Notes: a model not told the origin generated them from the sequence alone. A stretch of DNA of 64,000 nt from Phytopseudomonas straminea (GCF_900112645.1 NZ_FOMO01000003.1:372001-436000); one strand, 5' to 3'. Counted from the first letter of the stretch, positions 46,057 to 55,916 are shown. Program-made: numbers and translations.

Positions 46057-47025
46057 ATGACCAGCCCTTTCGTTGTTCCAGACAACCCCGACTCTGCCTG
46101 TCAGCCGCCTTCTACGAAGGATTTTCTGGTTGACCGGACCTTCCGCGCACTCTCCCGAGTGGGCGTGGTTCTGATTCTGGCCGTGGTCTTCGCCCTGGTG
46201 TTCGAGGTTGGGCGCAAGGCATTGCCCGGCATGCAGGAATATGGTTTCGACGTACTGTTCGGCACCGTCTGGGATGTCAATCAGAACAAGTACGGCATTC
46301 TTCCTGCCATTTGGGGCACGCTGTACAGCGCCTTTATCGCCTTGTTGATCGCCGGGTTCTTCGGTATCAGCATGGCCATCTTCCTGACCCAGGATTTTCT
46401 GCCTGCCAAGCTCGCGGCGGTGTTTCGCACCATCGTCGAGCTGCTGGCGGCCATCCCCAGCGTCGTGTACGGCCTGTGGGGTATTTATGTGGTAATCCCG
46501 GCCATCCGCCCGCTGACCACCTGGCTGCACACCGAACTGAGCTGGATCCCTTTCTTCGGCACATCGCTGAGCGGCCCGGGCCTGCTGCCTGCCGCCCTGG
46601 TGCTGGCGATCATGATTCTGCCGACCATCGCAGCGGTTTCTCAGGACGCGCTTTCCAGCGTACCGATGAAGACCAAGCAGGCCGCCTACGGCATGGGCAC
46701 CACCCACTGGGAGGCGATTCTCAAGGTGATGGTGCCGTCCGCCGCGACCGGCATCTTCGGCTCGCTGGTGCTCGGCCTTGGCCGCGCGCTGGGGGAAACC
46801 ATGGCACTGGCCATGCTGGTCGGTAACGCCAACAGCATTTCCCTGTCGCTTTTCGCCCCGGCCAACACCCTGGCCGCGCTGCTGGCCCTGAACTTCCCGG
46901 AAGCCGGGCCGCGCGAGGTCGAGGTGCTGATGTACGCCGCCCTGGTGCTGATGCTGATCACCCTGATCGTCAACATCATCGGCTCGATGCTGATGGTCTA
47001 CGCCCAGCGGGGCAATAAACAATGA
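46057..47025 (+). CDS. pstC: Phosphate ABC transporter permease PstC
   Basis: A 322-residue permease with six membrane helices. The family hallmark is LLAAIPSVVYGLWGIYVVIP after helix 2, and the EAA loop reads MKTKQAAYGMGTTHWEAILKVMVP. The C-terminal NTLAALLALNFPEAGP is typical. The length is normal for the short PstC type; some pseudomonad paralogues are much longer. Its stop overlaps the pstA start by 4 bp (ATGA). Confidence 0.95.
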   Translation: MTSPFVVPDNPDSACQPPSTKDFLVDRTFRALSRVGVVLILAVVFALVFEVGRKALPGMQEYGFDVLFGTVWDVNQNKYGILPAIWGTLYSAFIALLIAGFFGISMAIFLTQDFLPAKLAAVFRTIVELLAAIPSVVYGLWGIYVVIPAIRPLTTWLHTELSWIPFFGTSLSGPGLLPAALVLAIMILPTIAAVSQDALSSVPMKTKQAAYGMGTTHWEAILKVMVPSAATGIFGSLVLGLGRALGETMALAMLVGNANSISLSLFAPANTLAALLALNFPEAGPREVEVLMYAALVLMLITLIVNIIGSMLMVYAQRGNKQ

Positions 47026-47915
47026 CCAACCTGACCGTTCCTCCCGTTGAAATGCCGAGCCTGCAGCGCCGCTTCGAGGGCCGCGCGCTGCGTAGCCTGA
47101 TGCTGACCAGCGTGGTCTGGGTCGTGGCGCTGCTGGCCAGCGTGCCTCTGCTCTCCGTGCTCTACATGCTGATCACACGTGGCGGCGCGCGCCTGAGCCT
47201 GGAAGTGTTCACCGAACTGCCGCCCACCGGTTTCGAGACAGGTGGCGGCTTTGGTAACGCCATGGCCGGTACCTTCGTGATGGTCGGCATCGCGGCGGCC
47301 ATCGCCGTGCCGGTCGGCATTCTGGCGGCGATTTTCCTGGCCGAACTGGGCCCGCACAGCAAGCTGGCCAATGCCGCACGCTTCGCCGCCAAGATGCTCA
47401 CCGGCCTGCCGTCGATTCTCGCCGGGGTATTCGCCTACGCGCTGGTGGTCGTCACCACCGGCACCTACTCGGCCCCGGCCGGTGGTGTGGCGCTGGCGGT
47501 ACTGATGCTGCCCATCGTCGTGCTGACCGCCGAAGAGGCGATGAAGATGGTGCCCAAGGTCATGAAGGACGCGGCCTACGGCATGGGCTGCACCCGCTCC
47601 CAGGTGATCTGGAAGATCATCCTGCCGACCGGCCTGCCGGCGATCCTGACCGGCGTGATGCTGGCCGTGGCCCGTGCTGCTGGTGAAACTGCACCGCTGC
47701 TGTTTACCGCGCTGTTCAGCAACTACTGGATCTATCACGACGGCGAACTGGCCGTGATGAATCCCACGGCCTCGCTCGCCGTGCTCATCTACAACTTCTC
47801 CGGTATGCCGTTCGACAACCAGCTTGAGCTCGCCTGGGCCGCTTCGCTGGTCCTGGTGCTGATCGTGCTCATGGTGAATGTCATCAGCCGTATTTTCGGC
47901 AAGCCCAAGTATTGA
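47022..47915 (+). CDS. pstA: Phosphate ABC transporter permease PstA
   Basis: A 297-residue permease with six membrane helices. Signatures are [20 protein letters not shown], the EAA loop [22 protein letters not shown], and [20 protein letters not shown]. It forms the channel with PstC. Its start overlaps pstC, and pstB begins 19 bp after its stop, so the four genes are one operon. Confidence 0.95.
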   Translation: MTNLTVPPVEMPSLQRRFEGRALRSLMLTSVVWVVALLASVPLLSVLYMLITRGGARLSLEVFTELPPTGFETGGGFGNAMAGTFVMVGIAAAIAVPVGILAAIFLAELGPHSKLANAARFAAKMLTGLPSILAGVFAYALVVVTTGTYSAPAGGVALAVLMLPIVVLTAEEAMKMVPKVMKDAAYGMGCTRSQVIWKIILPTGLPAILTGVMLAVARAAGETAPLLFTALFSNYWIYHDGELAVMNPTASLAVLIYNFSGMPFDNQLELAWAASLVLVLIVLMVNVISRIFGKPKY

Positions 47916-47934
47916 GAATCGGAGCACTCTGATA

Positions 47935-48753
47935 GTGAACCAGTTATCCGCACCAATCGCCGCGCCGTCCGAAACCCACGCACCCGTGGTCATGGACTGC
48001 AAGCTGGACAAGATTTTCTACGGCAACTTCCTGGCCGTGCGCGACAGCCATGTGCCGATCGAGAAGAACAAGATCACCGGCTTCATCGGCCCGTCCGGTT
48101 GCGGCAAGAGCACCGTGCTGCGCAGCCTCAACCGCATGAACGACCTGGTCAAAGGCTTTCGCTTCGAGGGCCACGTGCACTTCCTCGGCCAGGACGTCTA
48201 CGGCAAGGGCGTTGATCCGGTGGTGGTGCGTCGCTACATCGGCATGGTGTTCCAGCAGCCCAACCCGTTCTCGATGAGCATCTTCGACAACGTCGCCTTC
48301 GGCCTGCGCCTCAACCGCTACAAGGGCGACCTGGGTGATCGCGTCAAGCACGCCCTGCAAGGCGCAGCGCTGTGGGATGAGGTCAAGGACAAGCTCAAGG
48401 TCAGCGGCCTGTCGCTGTCCGGCGGCCAGCAGCAGCGCCTGTGCATCGCCCGCGCCATCGCCACCGAGCCTGAAGTATTGCTGCTCGACGAACCCTGCTC
48501 GGCGCTCGACCCGATCGCCACGCGCCGGGTCGAGGAACTGATGGTCGAGCTGAAGAAGGATTACACCATCGCCCTGGTGACCCACAACATGCAGCAGGCC
48601 ATCCGGGTGGCCGATACCACGGCGTTCTTCTCGGTGGATATCTCCCAGGGTACCCGTACCGGTTATCTGGTCGAGATGGGCGCGACGGAGCAGATCTTCG
48701 GCAGCCCGAAAGAGAAGATGACCGAGGACTACATCAGCGGCAAGTTCAGCTAA
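47935..48753 (+). CDS. pstB: Phosphate ABC transporter ATPase PstB
   Basis: A 272-residue ATPase, probably started by a GTG at 47935 with GGAG about 10 bp upstream. Walker A is [20 protein letters not shown] (51-70), the signature is [24 protein letters not shown], and Walker B is [21 protein letters not shown]-loop and H-loop ([13 protein letters not shown]) are present. It powers PstCA. No phoU follows; a Fic-like and a HAD-like gene take that place. Confidence 0.95.
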   Translation: MNQLSAPIAAPSETHAPVVMDCKLDKIFYGNFLAVRDSHVPIEKNKITGFIGPSGCGKSTVLRSLNRMNDLVKGFRFEGHVHFLGQDVYGKGVDPVVVRRYIGMVFQQPNPFSMSIFDNVAFGLRLNRYKGDLGDRVKHALQGAALWDEVKDKLKVSGLSLSGGQQQRLCIARAIATEPEVLLLDEPCSALDPIATRRVEELMVELKKDYTIALVTHNMQQAIRVADTTAFFSVDISQGTRTGYLVEMGATEQIFGSPKEKMTEDYISGKFS

Positions 48754-48853
48754 GCGCCGCCAATCGTTGCAGGCCGCATGCCAGCACGAGCCCGAAAGGC
48801 TCGAACGGGTATCCGGCCGTTTTACCGGTTCAAGACTTTTTTCAGGAATGCCA

Positions 48854-49555
48854 ATGCCTGCCAAGCGTCGCCTTGATTTACCTGCTGTGGAGCACGCCCT
48901 GCGCGAGGTGCAGAGCCGCTTCGCCGAGCTCAGCCGGCACTTCACCGAGCCCCGTGATCCGCTGACCGACGAAGTGCTGGAAAACGTGCTTGAGGGCTAC
49001 GCGCTGATTGACGATTATGTCGCCCGCGGTATCGATCTGTTCGAGTTGCAGAATCTGAACCTGATGCTGGAGCTCAATGCCACCGTGCTCTGCGGGCAGA
49101 ACGCGGCACATCGGCAGGAGTTCGCCCAGCACCTGGCGGCGACTGAAGCGCACTTCTTCAACAATATCGAAGGCGGGATCAAAGACGTGTTCAACTGGTA
49201 TTGCGCACACCGCAGCGAGTCGGTCTGGAAGCGTGCCGCCGGCGTCTATGTGCGGATTCTCAGCAAGCCGCAGCTGTTCATCGAGGGCAACAATCGCACC
49301 GGCTCGCTGATCGTCAGCTACCTGCTGATGCGCGATGGTCAACCGCCTTTCGTGCTGACCCTGAAAAATGCCGAGGGCTACTTCAACCCCTCGTCGGTGA
49401 TCCGCAACTCCGCCAAGCACGGGGTCAAGGCCTTGTACGAACTGCCCAAGATCAAGAAGAAATACGCCGCCTTTCTGGAAGACCAGTCGCCCGAGCGCAA
49501 GAAATTCTTCCTCAGCGAGAAGAAGCTCGCTGCCGAGCAGCGGTGGGAGGCGTAA
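48854..49555 (+). CDS. Fic-fold-like protein with degenerate active-site motif
   Basis: A 233-residue helical protein. Residues 140-151, QLFIEGNNRTGS, line up with the Fic motif HPFxxGNGRxxR, but the catalytic His is Gln140, Pro is Leu141, the second Gly is Asn147 and the last Arg is Ser151. Hence AMP transfer by the usual mechanism is unlikely; it may be a binding protein or do other chemistry. The N-terminal 110 residues are helical. AGGA lies 6 bp before the ATG at 48854. It follows pstB by 100 bp, and its stop overlaps the HAD gene start (TAATG). The role in phosphate metabolism is inferred only from position. Confidence 0.72.
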   Translation: MPAKRRLDLPAVEHALREVQSRFAELSRHFTEPRDPLTDEVLENVLEGYALIDDYVARGIDLFELQNLNLMLELNATVLCGQNAAHRQEFAQHLAATEAHFFNNIEGGIKDVFNWYCAHRSESVWKRAAGVYVRILSKPQLFIEGNNRTGSLIVSYLLMRDGQPPFVLTLKNAEGYFNPSSVIRNSAKHGVKALYELPKIKKKYAAFLEDQSPERKKFFLSEKKLAAEQRWEA

Positions 49556-50190
49556 TGAACAAGCGTTTTGCAGCTCGCCTGTCTCACCTCACTGATCTGC
49601 CGACCCTGCAGACCTTCAAAGCTCTGGTGCCGCTGGCTTCGTTCAAGCGCCAGCGCCTGCGTATTTCCTTCGATATCGACGACACCCTGGCCTGCCAGGC
49701 CCTGCACAGCGATGCCGAGCCGAGCAGGTTGCCGGCGTTCGTCCATCGCTGGCTCGGCGAGCCGCTGCGCATCGGCACCCGCTCGCTGATTCGCGAGCTG
49801 CGTCGGCAGAACTGCAGCGTGTGGATCTACACCTCCTCAGGGCGCACGCCTGCATACATACGGCGTTGGCTGATGCTCCACGGCATTCACGTCGATGGCG
49901 TGGTGAACAGCGTGCGCCACAAGCATGCGCTGACGGCGCGCGGGTTGTCCCACGCGCCCTCGAAACTGCCATCGGCCTTCGATATCGACCTGCACGTCGA
50001 CGATTCCGAAGGCGTGCAGATAGAAGGCCAGCATCATGGCTTCCGCGTGGTGGTGGTGCGCCCCGATGACCCGCAGTGGGCGCAGCAGGTGCTGGGCGCC
50101 GTGGCGAAGGTGCAGAAGCAGATGAGCCGACAGCAGCAGAGCGTGCGTCGCGCCAAGACTGTACAGGGTGCGCAGGTTTATTCGTCCTGA
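49555..50190 (+). CDS. HAD-superfamily phosphatase-like protein
   Basis: A 211-residue protein with all HAD motifs. Motif I is SFDIDDTLA with nucleophile D40 and acid/base D42, motif II is IYTSSGRTPAYIRRW (S94 or S95), motif III has K137 in APSKLPSAFDI, and motif IV is LHVDDSEGVQIEG (D149/D150). It should therefore be an active phosphohydrolase. The start overlaps the Fic-like gene stop by one base, which implies coupled translation and a joint job. A bidirectional terminator follows. The substrate is unknown. Confidence 0.82.
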   Translation: MNKRFAARLSHLTDLPTLQTFKALVPLASFKRQRLRISFDIDDTLACQALHSDAEPSRLPAFVHRWLGEPLRIGTRSLIRELRRQNCSVWIYTSSGRTPAYIRRWLMLHGIHVDGVVNSVRHKHALTARGLSHAPSKLPSAFDIDLHVDDSEGVQIEGQHHGFRVVVVRPDDPQWAQQVLGAVAKVQKQMSRQQQSVRRAKTVQGAQVYSS

Positions 50191-50217
50191 GTCCAGGCGC
50201 GCTGAAGCGACTTAAAC

Positions 50218-50246
50218 AAAACGCCCGGCATCAGCCGGGCGTTTTC
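50218..50246. terminator. Bidirectional Rho-independent terminator
   Basis: AAAACGCCCGGC-ATCA-GCCGGGCGTTTTC has a 9-bp GC-rich stem extended by A:T pairs on both sides. It lies between the convergent HAD gene and pgm and can stop transcription from both. Confidence 0.92.
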
Positions 50247-50251
50247 TTTGG

Positions 50252-51916
50252 TCAGCCGGCCAGCACGCTGTCGACCAGCGCCTTGGCCTCACTCTGGATA
50301 CGCTTGAGGTGCGCATCGCCCTCGAAGCTTTCCGCGTAGATCTTGTAAACGTCTTCGGTGCCGGACGGGCGGGCGGCAAACCAGCCATTGTCGGTCACCA
50401 CCTTGAGTCCGCCGATGGCCGCACCGTTGCCGGGCGCCTCGGTGAGAATCGCGGTGATCGGCTGGCCGGCCAACTCGCTGGCGGTCACCTGGGACGCCGA
50501 CAGCTTGCTCAGGCGCGCTTTCTGTTCACGGTCCGCCGGGGCGTCGATACGCTGATAGACCGGCGCACCGAAACGCTCGGTCAGCGCCTGGTAACGCTCG
50601 CCCGGGTCCTTGCCGGTCACCGCGGTGATTTCCGCCGCCAGCAGGCCGAGGATGATGCCGTCCTTGTCGGTGGACCAGGCGCTGCCGTCCTTGCGCAGGA
50701 ACGAGGCGCCGGCGGACTCTTCACCGCCAAAACCGAAACGGCCTTCGATCAGGCCGTCGACGAACCACTTGAAGCCCACCGGCACTTCCACCACGTCGCG
50801 GCTGATGCCCTTGGCCACGCGGTCGATCATCGAGGAAGACACCAGGGTCTTGCCGATGGCAGCCTGGGCGGCCCACTGCGGACGGTGGGTGAACAGGTAC
50901 TCGATGGCCACGGCCAGGTAATGGTTGGGATTGAGCAACCCCACGGAGCGGGCGACGATGCCGTGGCGGTCGTGGTCGGTGTCGCAGGCGAAGGACACGT
51001 CGAAGCGGTCCTTGTTCTCGATCAGCCCGGCCATGGCGTGGGGCGAACTGCAGTCCATGCGGATCTTGCCGTCCCAGTCGACGCGCATGAAGCGGAAGGT
51101 CGGGTCGATACGGGTCGACAGCACCTCCAGCGGCAGGCCGAAGCGCTCGGCGATGCGCGTCCAGTAATGCACGCCGGCGCCGCCGAGCGGGTCGACCGCG
51201 AATTTCAGGCCCGAGCCGCGAATCGCCTGCATGTCGAGCACCTGCTCCAGATCGCCGACGTACTGCTCGATGAAGTCGTGGCGCTGGGTGGTCGGAGCTT
51301 TCAGGGCGCTGGCGTAGTCGATGCGCTGCACGCCCTTGAGGCCGGCCACCAGCAGTTCGTTGGCGCGTTCCTGGATCCACTTGGTCACGCCCGTGTCGGC
51401 CGGGCCGCCATTGGTGGCGTTGTACTTGAAGCCGCCATCGGCCGGCGGGTTGTGCGACGGGGTGATGACGATGCCGTCGGCCAGGCCGCTGCTACGGCCC
51501 TTGTTGTAATCGAGGATCGCCTTGGAGATCGCCGGGGTAGGGGTGTAGCCCGTCTCGCCGGCGGTTTCGCTGCAGCCGGCATCGATGCGGGTTTCGATGC
51601 GGTTGGCGGCCAGCACTTCCAGGGCGGAAACGAAGGCGGGCTCGGACAGCGCGTGAGTGTCCATGCCGATGTACAGCGGGCCGTCGATACCCTGGCCGCG
51701 GCGGTAATCGCAGATTGCCTGGGTAACAGCGAGGATGTGCCATTCGTTGAAGCTATTCTTCAGCGACGAACCGCGGTGGCCCGAGGTGCCGAAGGCCACC
51801 TGCTGAGCGGGGTCGCTCGGGTCCGGGCGGTCGCTGTAGTAGCGCGCCACCAGGCGTGGCAGGTTGACCAGGCTGTGCTCGTCGGGAAGTTGGCCCGCGG
51901 TGCTGTGGATGCTCAT
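50252..51916 (-). CDS. pgm: Alpha-D-glucose phosphate-specific phosphoglucomutase
   Basis: A 554-residue phosphohexomutase of the E. coli Pgm type. The substrate-binding loop is [19 protein letters not shown], the phosphoserine is S154 in [19 protein letters not shown], the metal loop is [11 protein letters not shown], and the C-terminal phosphate loop is [19 protein letters not shown]. It interconverts glucose-1- and glucose-6-phosphate for glycogen, trehalose and envelope sugars. The start at 51916 with AAAGGA upstream gives family length. It is divergent from the chemoreceptor gene. Confidence 0.95.
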   Translation of the reverse strand: MSIHSTAGQLPDEHSLVNLPRLVARYYSDRPDPSDPAQQVAFGTSGHRGSSLKNSFNEWHILAVTQAICDYRRGQGIDGPLYIGMDTHALSEPAFVSALEVLAANRIETRIDAGCSETAGETGYTPTPAISKAILDYNKGRSSGLADGIVITPSHNPPADGGFKYNATNGGPADTGVTKWIQERANELLVAGLKGVQRIDYASALKAPTTQRHDFIEQYVGDLEQVLDMQAIRGSGLKFAVDPLGGAGVHYWTRIAERFGLPLEVLSTRIDPTFRFMRVDWDGKIRMDCSSPHAMAGLIENKDRFDVSFACDTDHDRHGIVARSVGLLNPNHYLAVAIEYLFTHRPQWAAQAAIGKTLVSSSMIDRVAKGISRDVVEVPVGFKWFVDGLIEGRFGFGGEESAGASFLRKDGSAWSTDKDGIILGLLAAEITAVTGKDPGERYQALTERFGAPVYQRIDAPADREQKARLSKLSASQVTASELAGQPITAILTEAPGNGAAIGGLKVVTDNGWFAARPSGTEDVYKIYAESFEGDAHLKRIQSEAKALVDSVLAG

Positions 51917-52249
51917 CAATCGTTCCTTTGACGGGGTAAAAGGGCCGGGCGGCTGTGGCGGCACGCCTGGCATCGGACTCGGGTTCGACACCAGGGCGGT
52001 GGGCTGGAGTTCCCCATACTCGCGTCGCGGATGATAAAGATTGCACAGCAAAGCGCCAGTACCCATGTTATTGGCCAGCTGGTCAGGATCGATTGCAGTT
52101 ATGCAGGCTGTTGTGGGTGGGCGATAGATTTATTTAACGCACAAGATGATGGCTGTTTGATATTGTTTGGTCGTGTCTGCCAGAACATAGAAAGTGTGTG
52201 CTGGGCCAACAGGGAGTGGTTGGTAAAACGTTCCTTATATGGTGCCGCC
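51917..52249. promoter_or_regulatory. 333-bp gap between divergent pgm and chemoreceptor genes
   Basis: The half next to pgm is GC-rich, and the half next to the chemoreceptor is AT-rich (around 52120-52200). It must hold both promoters, but I could not identify a convincing sigma70 or sigma28 site. No gene, repeat or strong hairpin was seen. Confidence 0.4.
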
Positions 52250-53884
52250 ATGAATCTTCGTAGCCTTAATATCGCCCCCCGTGCCGCTCTGTGTTTCGCG
52301 CTCATCACCCTGTTGGTGATGGCGCTGGGCGTCTTCTCACTGTTCAAGCTCGCCGACCTCTACGACGCCGAGCAGGATATTGAAACCAACTGGATGGCCA
52401 GCATCCAGGCCTCCGGCGAAATGCAGAAGGATCTGCTCAATATCCGCCTGGAAACCTTGCGCATGCTCGCCGTGGTAGAAAACACCGGCCAGGCCATTGA
52501 CGAAAGCGTCGCCCAGCAGTACCGCGGCGCCCTGCAGCAGGTGCTCGGTCAGTACGATCGCCACATGGTGTCCACCGAGGCCGAGCGCGCCATGTTCAAC
52601 CGCATCAGCGCCAGCGCTCAGGCCTACCTCGACGGGCAGCAGCAGATCGTCCAGTTCCTGCACCAGAAGCAGCTGCCCCAGGCGCTGGAACTGGCTAACG
52701 GCAAGGTGCGCGACGATGGCAATTCGCTGCAGCATCAGCTCGACGAGCTGACTGCCTACAACATGCAGGGCGCCAAGCAGGCGGGCCTCAATGCCAGCAC
52801 CATCTTCGACCATGGCCGTAACGGCGTACTGATCACCATTGGTATCGCGGTGCTGCTGACCGTGCTGCTGGCGACCCTGCTGACCCGCTCCATCGCAGCG
52901 CCGATCAGGGAAGCGCTGCAGAGCGCCGAGACCATCGCGTCCGGCGACCTGACCCGCGCCGTGCTGGTCAGCGGTAAGGACGAAGCCTCGCGCCTGCTGG
53001 CCGCCCAGGCGACCATGCAGAAGAACCTCAATGACGCGATCCGTCAGATCAGCGAGTCCTCCACTCAGCTGGCCGCTGCTGCCGAGGAAATGGCGTCGGT
53101 CACCGAGGAAAGCACTCGCAACCTGCAGAGCCAGAACGCCGAAATCGACCAGGCCGCCACGGCGGTAACGCAGATGAGCTCGGCGGTCGATGAAGTGTCG
53201 CGCAACGCCAGCGGCGCCTCCGATGCGTCCCGCGAGTCGACGGTGTCGGCCAATGCCGGTAACCAGCATGTGGCCCGCACCGTAGCGGCAATCCGCAATC
53301 TGTCCGGTAACGTGATGGAGGCCTCCGATCAGGTGCAGGGCCTGGCCGATCAGGCGCGCGATATCAGCAAGGTGCTCGACGTGATCCGCAACGTCGCCGA
53401 GCAGACCAACCTGCTAGCGCTCAACGCTGCCATCGAGGCTGCCCGTGCCGGTGACCATGGCCGCGGTTTCGCCGTGGTGGCCGACGAGGTACGCGGGCTG
53501 GCCCACCGCACCTCGGCCTCGACCCAGGAGATCGAGCAGATGATCGCGGCGATTCAGGCCGGCACCGAGAAGGCTGTGCAGGCCATGCGCGGCAGCAGTC
53601 AGGAGGCCACCAACACCCTGCAGGTGGCCGACGAGGCACGCGCTGCCCTGGGGCAGATCGTCGATTCCATCGGCATGATCAACGAGCGCAACCTGCAGAT
53701 CGCCACGGCTTCGGAGCAGCAGGCTCACGTGGCCCGCGAGGTGGATCGCAACCTGGTGAGCATCCGCGACCTGTCGATGCAGAGCGCCTCGGGCGCCAAT
53801 CAGACCGCTGCGGCCTGCAGCGAGCTGGCGCACCTGGCCCAGGGCCTGAATACCCTGGTGGGTCGCTTCAAGCTCAGCGCCTGA
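52250..53884 (+). CDS. Methyl-accepting chemotaxis protein
   Basis: A 544-residue chemoreceptor. Membrane helix 1 is [20 protein letters not shown], then a helical periplasmic four-helix-bundle sensor (about residues 35-190), and helix 2 is [25 protein letters not shown] domain follows with [20 protein letters not shown]. The signalling hairpin tip [20 protein letters not shown] is complete. The family length is standard. There is no CheB/CheR-binding pentapeptide at the C-terminus. The ligand is unknown. Confidence 0.93.
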   Translation: MNLRSLNIAPRAALCFALITLLVMALGVFSLFKLADLYDAEQDIETNWMASIQASGEMQKDLLNIRLETLRMLAVVENTGQAIDESVAQQYRGALQQVLGQYDRHMVSTEAERAMFNRISASAQAYLDGQQQIVQFLHQKQLPQALELANGKVRDDGNSLQHQLDELTAYNMQGAKQAGLNASTIFDHGRNGVLITIGIAVLLTVLLATLLTRSIAAPIREALQSAETIASGDLTRAVLVSGKDEASRLLAAQATMQKNLNDAIRQISESSTQLAAAAEEMASVTEESTRNLQSQNAEIDQAATAVTQMSSAVDEVSRNASGASDASRESTVSANAGNQHVARTVAAIRNLSGNVMEASDQVQGLADQARDISKVLDVIRNVAEQTNLLALNAAIEAARAGDHGRGFAVVADEVRGLAHRTSASTQEIEQMIAAIQAGTEKAVQAMRGSSQEATNTLQVADEARAALGQIVDSIGMINERNLQIATASEQQAHVAREVDRNLVSIRDLSMQSASGANQTAAACSELAHLAQGLNTLVGRFKLSA

Positions 53885-53901
53885 GTGAGTAAGCACTGAT
53901 T

Positions 53902-53933
53902 GGCGGCGCGTTGACCATGGTCAACGCGCCGCC
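53902..53933. repeat. Perfect 32-bp palindrome behind the chemoreceptor gene
   Basis: GGCGGCGCGTTGACCA and TGGTCAACGCGCCGCC are 16-bp perfect arms with no spacer, 17 bp after the chemoreceptor stop and about 10-20 bp before the next coding region. There is no T-run. It may be a strong operator, a Rho-type end or an RNA hairpin that influences the next start. Confidence 0.7.
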
Positions 53934-53954
53934 GGCGTGGCTATGATGCAGGCC

Positions 53955-54356
53955 ATGAATGCCTCCCTGCCAATCCGTCATCCCTGCCCACCGGGCGCTT
54001 GCGACTGCGAGCGCGAGCAGTTGCTGGAACAGCCCGAGGCGGATCGGCGCATCCTGCTGCTGACCAAGGCCGAGGAAAAGCGCCTGCTCGAGCGCCTGGA
54101 AAATCTCGCCAGCCTGGAAGACCTCGAACGCATGCAGCAGCGCATGTTCGAGCAGCTGGGCATTCGCGTCGACGTGGCACCGGGCTTCAACGAAGTGCGC
54201 AGCATGCGCGGCATCACCATCGAGGTGCGCAACTTTCCCGGCTTGTGCCGCAAGACCCGCCAGGCGATCCCGGCAGCCATCCGCCGCGGTCTGGAGCGCC
54301 GCCCGGAAATCGCCTACGCACTGCTCAACGCCCATGACCTGTTCCGCGATCTTTGA
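53955..54356 (+). CDS. Conserved hypothetical protein with N-terminal Cys motif
   Basis: A 133-residue protein. Near the N-terminus is HPCPPGACDCEREQLL with three Cys, which may bind a metal. Next comes a helical LTKAEEKRLLERLENLAS part, and the conserved end is FPGLCRKTRQAIPAAIRRGL, then ERRPEIAYALLNAHDLF. Similar proteins are found across pseudomonads without an assigned role, as far as I can tell. The start may also be the ATG at 53943 or the GTG at 53937; the 32-bp palindrome lies just upstream. It is convergent with the Rrf2 gene. Confidence 0.7.
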   Translation: MNASLPIRHPCPPGACDCEREQLLEQPEADRRILLLTKAEEKRLLERLENLASLEDLERMQQRMFEQLGIRVDVAPGFNEVRSMRGITIEVRNFPGLCRKTRQAIPAAIRRGLERRPEIAYALLNAHDLFRDL

Positions 54357-54362
54357 GCTCGT

Positions 54363-54812
54363 CTACAGGTTCTTGCAGGGCTGCCCGAGGGCCTGGTAAC
54401 GCGCGTCGAAATCTTCCGCCAGCGAGGCCACGCTGATCGACGCCAGCCGCTTTAGGAGCAGGGCCTGGGCCTCGTCGAACGCCTGACCAAGGGCCTGGTT
54501 GACGGCCTGTTCGACCAGGCAGGTGGGATTATCGGTCGCCAGGCCAATGCTGAAGATCGACTGCGAGCCCAGCGCCTCGTGAATGTCCAGCAGCGTGATC
54601 TCGGCCAGCGGTCGTGCCAGCGACCAGCCACCATTGTGGCCCTTGTCGGAGGTCACGTAGCCCCTGTCGCGCAAGAGGCCCATGGTGCGCCGCACCACCA
54701 CCGGATTGGTTTCCAGCATGCGGGCGATGGTTTCCGAGGTGGCGCGCTCTTCGTGGCGATCCATGTGGATCAGCACGTGCAGCATGCGCGATAGGCGGGT
54801 GTCGTTTCTCAT
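54363..54812 (-). CDS. Rrf2-family transcriptional regulator (YwnA-like)
   Basis: A 149-residue Rrf2 protein. The winged HTH is RLSRMLHVLIHMDRHEERAT followed by IARMLETNPVVVRRTMGLLR, and the wing is SDKGHNGGWSLARP. The iron-sulfur Cys cluster of IscR/NsrR is absent: only Cys at DNPTCLVEQ and near the C-terminus remain, so sensing may be by thiols. It is divergent from a TrxR-like flavoprotein, with TCGTAA half-sites between them, so it probably represses that gene and itself. Confidence 0.88.
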   Translation of the reverse strand: MRNDTRLSRMLHVLIHMDRHEERATSETIARMLETNPVVVRRTMGLLRDRGYVTSDKGHNGGWSLARPLAEITLLDIHEALGSQSIFSIGLATDNPTCLVEQAVNQALGQAFDEAQALLLKRLASISVASLAEDFDARYQALGQPCKNL

Positions 54813-54850
54813 GGGTGTCTCAGGCTGAAGGCAGTCGCGCCGAGTATGAT

Positions 54851-54897
54851 TCGTAATGAATAGAGTTACGAGAGGTTGACGCTTTTCTTATTCGTAA
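54851..54897. promoter_or_regulatory. TCGTAA half-sites, candidate Rrf2 operators
   Basis: TCGTAA (54851-54856) and TTACGA (54866-54871) form an inverted repeat with 9-bp spacer, and a further TCGTAA lies at 54892-54897. All stand in the gap between the divergent Rrf2 and flavoprotein genes. They are the only striking repeats there. Confidence 0.6.
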
Positions 54898-54957
54898 CTT
54901 ATGGTGTTTCATGAAGGCTTGGTATTTCCCCGAGCCGTAAGAAAGAGGAATGACGCC

Positions 54958-55845
54958 ATGAGTTATGACGTAATCATCGTCGGTGGCAGCTATGCCGGTT
55001 TGTCCGCCGGCCTGCAGCTGGCCCGCGCCCGACGCCGCGTGCTGGTGATCGACGCCGGCGTGCGGCGCAACCGCTTTGCCAGCCATTCCCACGGCTTTCT
55101 CGGCCAGGACGGGCGCGCGCCCGACGACATCGCCGCCGACGGGCGAGCCGAGTTGATGGATTACCCCAGCGTCACCTGGCAGGTCGGAGAAGCCGCCGAG
55201 GTGCAGCGCGAGGGCGACGGTTTCGTGGTCAGACTGCGCGGTGGCCAGGCTCATGCCACCCGTCGACTGATCCTGGCCGGCGGCGTACGCGATGAACTGC
55301 CGGCCATCGAAGGGTTGGCCGAGCGCTGGGGCCGCCATGTGTTTCATTGCCCGTATTGCCATGGCTACGAGCTGGAGCAGGGACGCATCGGCGTGTTGGC
55401 CGTCTCGCCCATGTCGATTCACCACGCGTTGATGCTGCCGGACTGGGGCAGTACTACCTTCTTTCTCAACGGCGTCTTCGTGCCCGATACCGAGCAGCTG
55501 CAGCAGCTGGCGCGCCGCGGCGTGGTGGTCGAGCCGGATCGCGTACAGTCGATCAGTGGCGAGCGCGTGGACCTCAACTTGACTGACGGCCGCCGCGTGT
55601 CACTGGACGGATTGTTCGTGATGCCGCGTACGCACCAGAACAATCCGCTGGCCACCCAGCTGGGCTGCGCGCTGCTGGAAGGGCCGATGGGACTCTACCT
55701 GCAAACCTCGGAAACCCAGGAAACCAGCGTGCCTGGCGTATTCTCCTGCGGCGATGCGGCATTGGCTGCCGGTTCGGTGGCACTCGCGGTCGGCACGGGG
55801 GCGAGGGCAGGGGCGGGGGCGCATCAGTCGCTGATCTTTCGCTAG
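54958..55845 (+). CDS. TrxR-like FAD oxidoreductase with CPYC motif
   Basis: A 295-residue flavoprotein of the thioredoxin-reductase fold. The FAD motif is DVIIVGGSYAGLSAGLQLAR, the redox pair is C131-P-Y-C134 in HVFHCPYCHGYELEQG, and the C-terminal FAD segment is PGVFSCGDAALAAGSVALAV. The usual NADPH glycine motif (GGGxSA) is missing: the place reads IGVLAVSPMSIHHALMLPDW. Hence the electron donor may not be NADPH in the standard manner. AGAGG lies upstream of the ATG at 54958. It is divergent from the Rrf2 regulator. Confidence 0.85.
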   Translation: MSYDVIIVGGSYAGLSAGLQLARARRRVLVIDAGVRRNRFASHSHGFLGQDGRAPDDIAADGRAELMDYPSVTWQVGEAAEVQREGDGFVVRLRGGQAHATRRLILAGGVRDELPAIEGLAERWGRHVFHCPYCHGYELEQGRIGVLAVSPMSIHHALMLPDWGSTTFFLNGVFVPDTEQLQQLARRGVVVEPDRVQSISGERVDLNLTDGRRVSLDGLFVMPRTHQNNPLATQLGCALLEGPMGLYLQTSETQETSVPGVFSCGDAALAAGSVALAVGTGARAGAGAHQSLIFR

Positions 55846-55916
55846 CGCAGATCAATGAATCGGTGCGGGTGCTGGGGCATACTGGCGGCTTCTTCGCATC
55901 GACTTGCTGCGTGCCA

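Noticed and set aside
50309..51931. 540-codon plus-strand frame
   Set aside because: It is antisense to pgm and has no recognisable motif.
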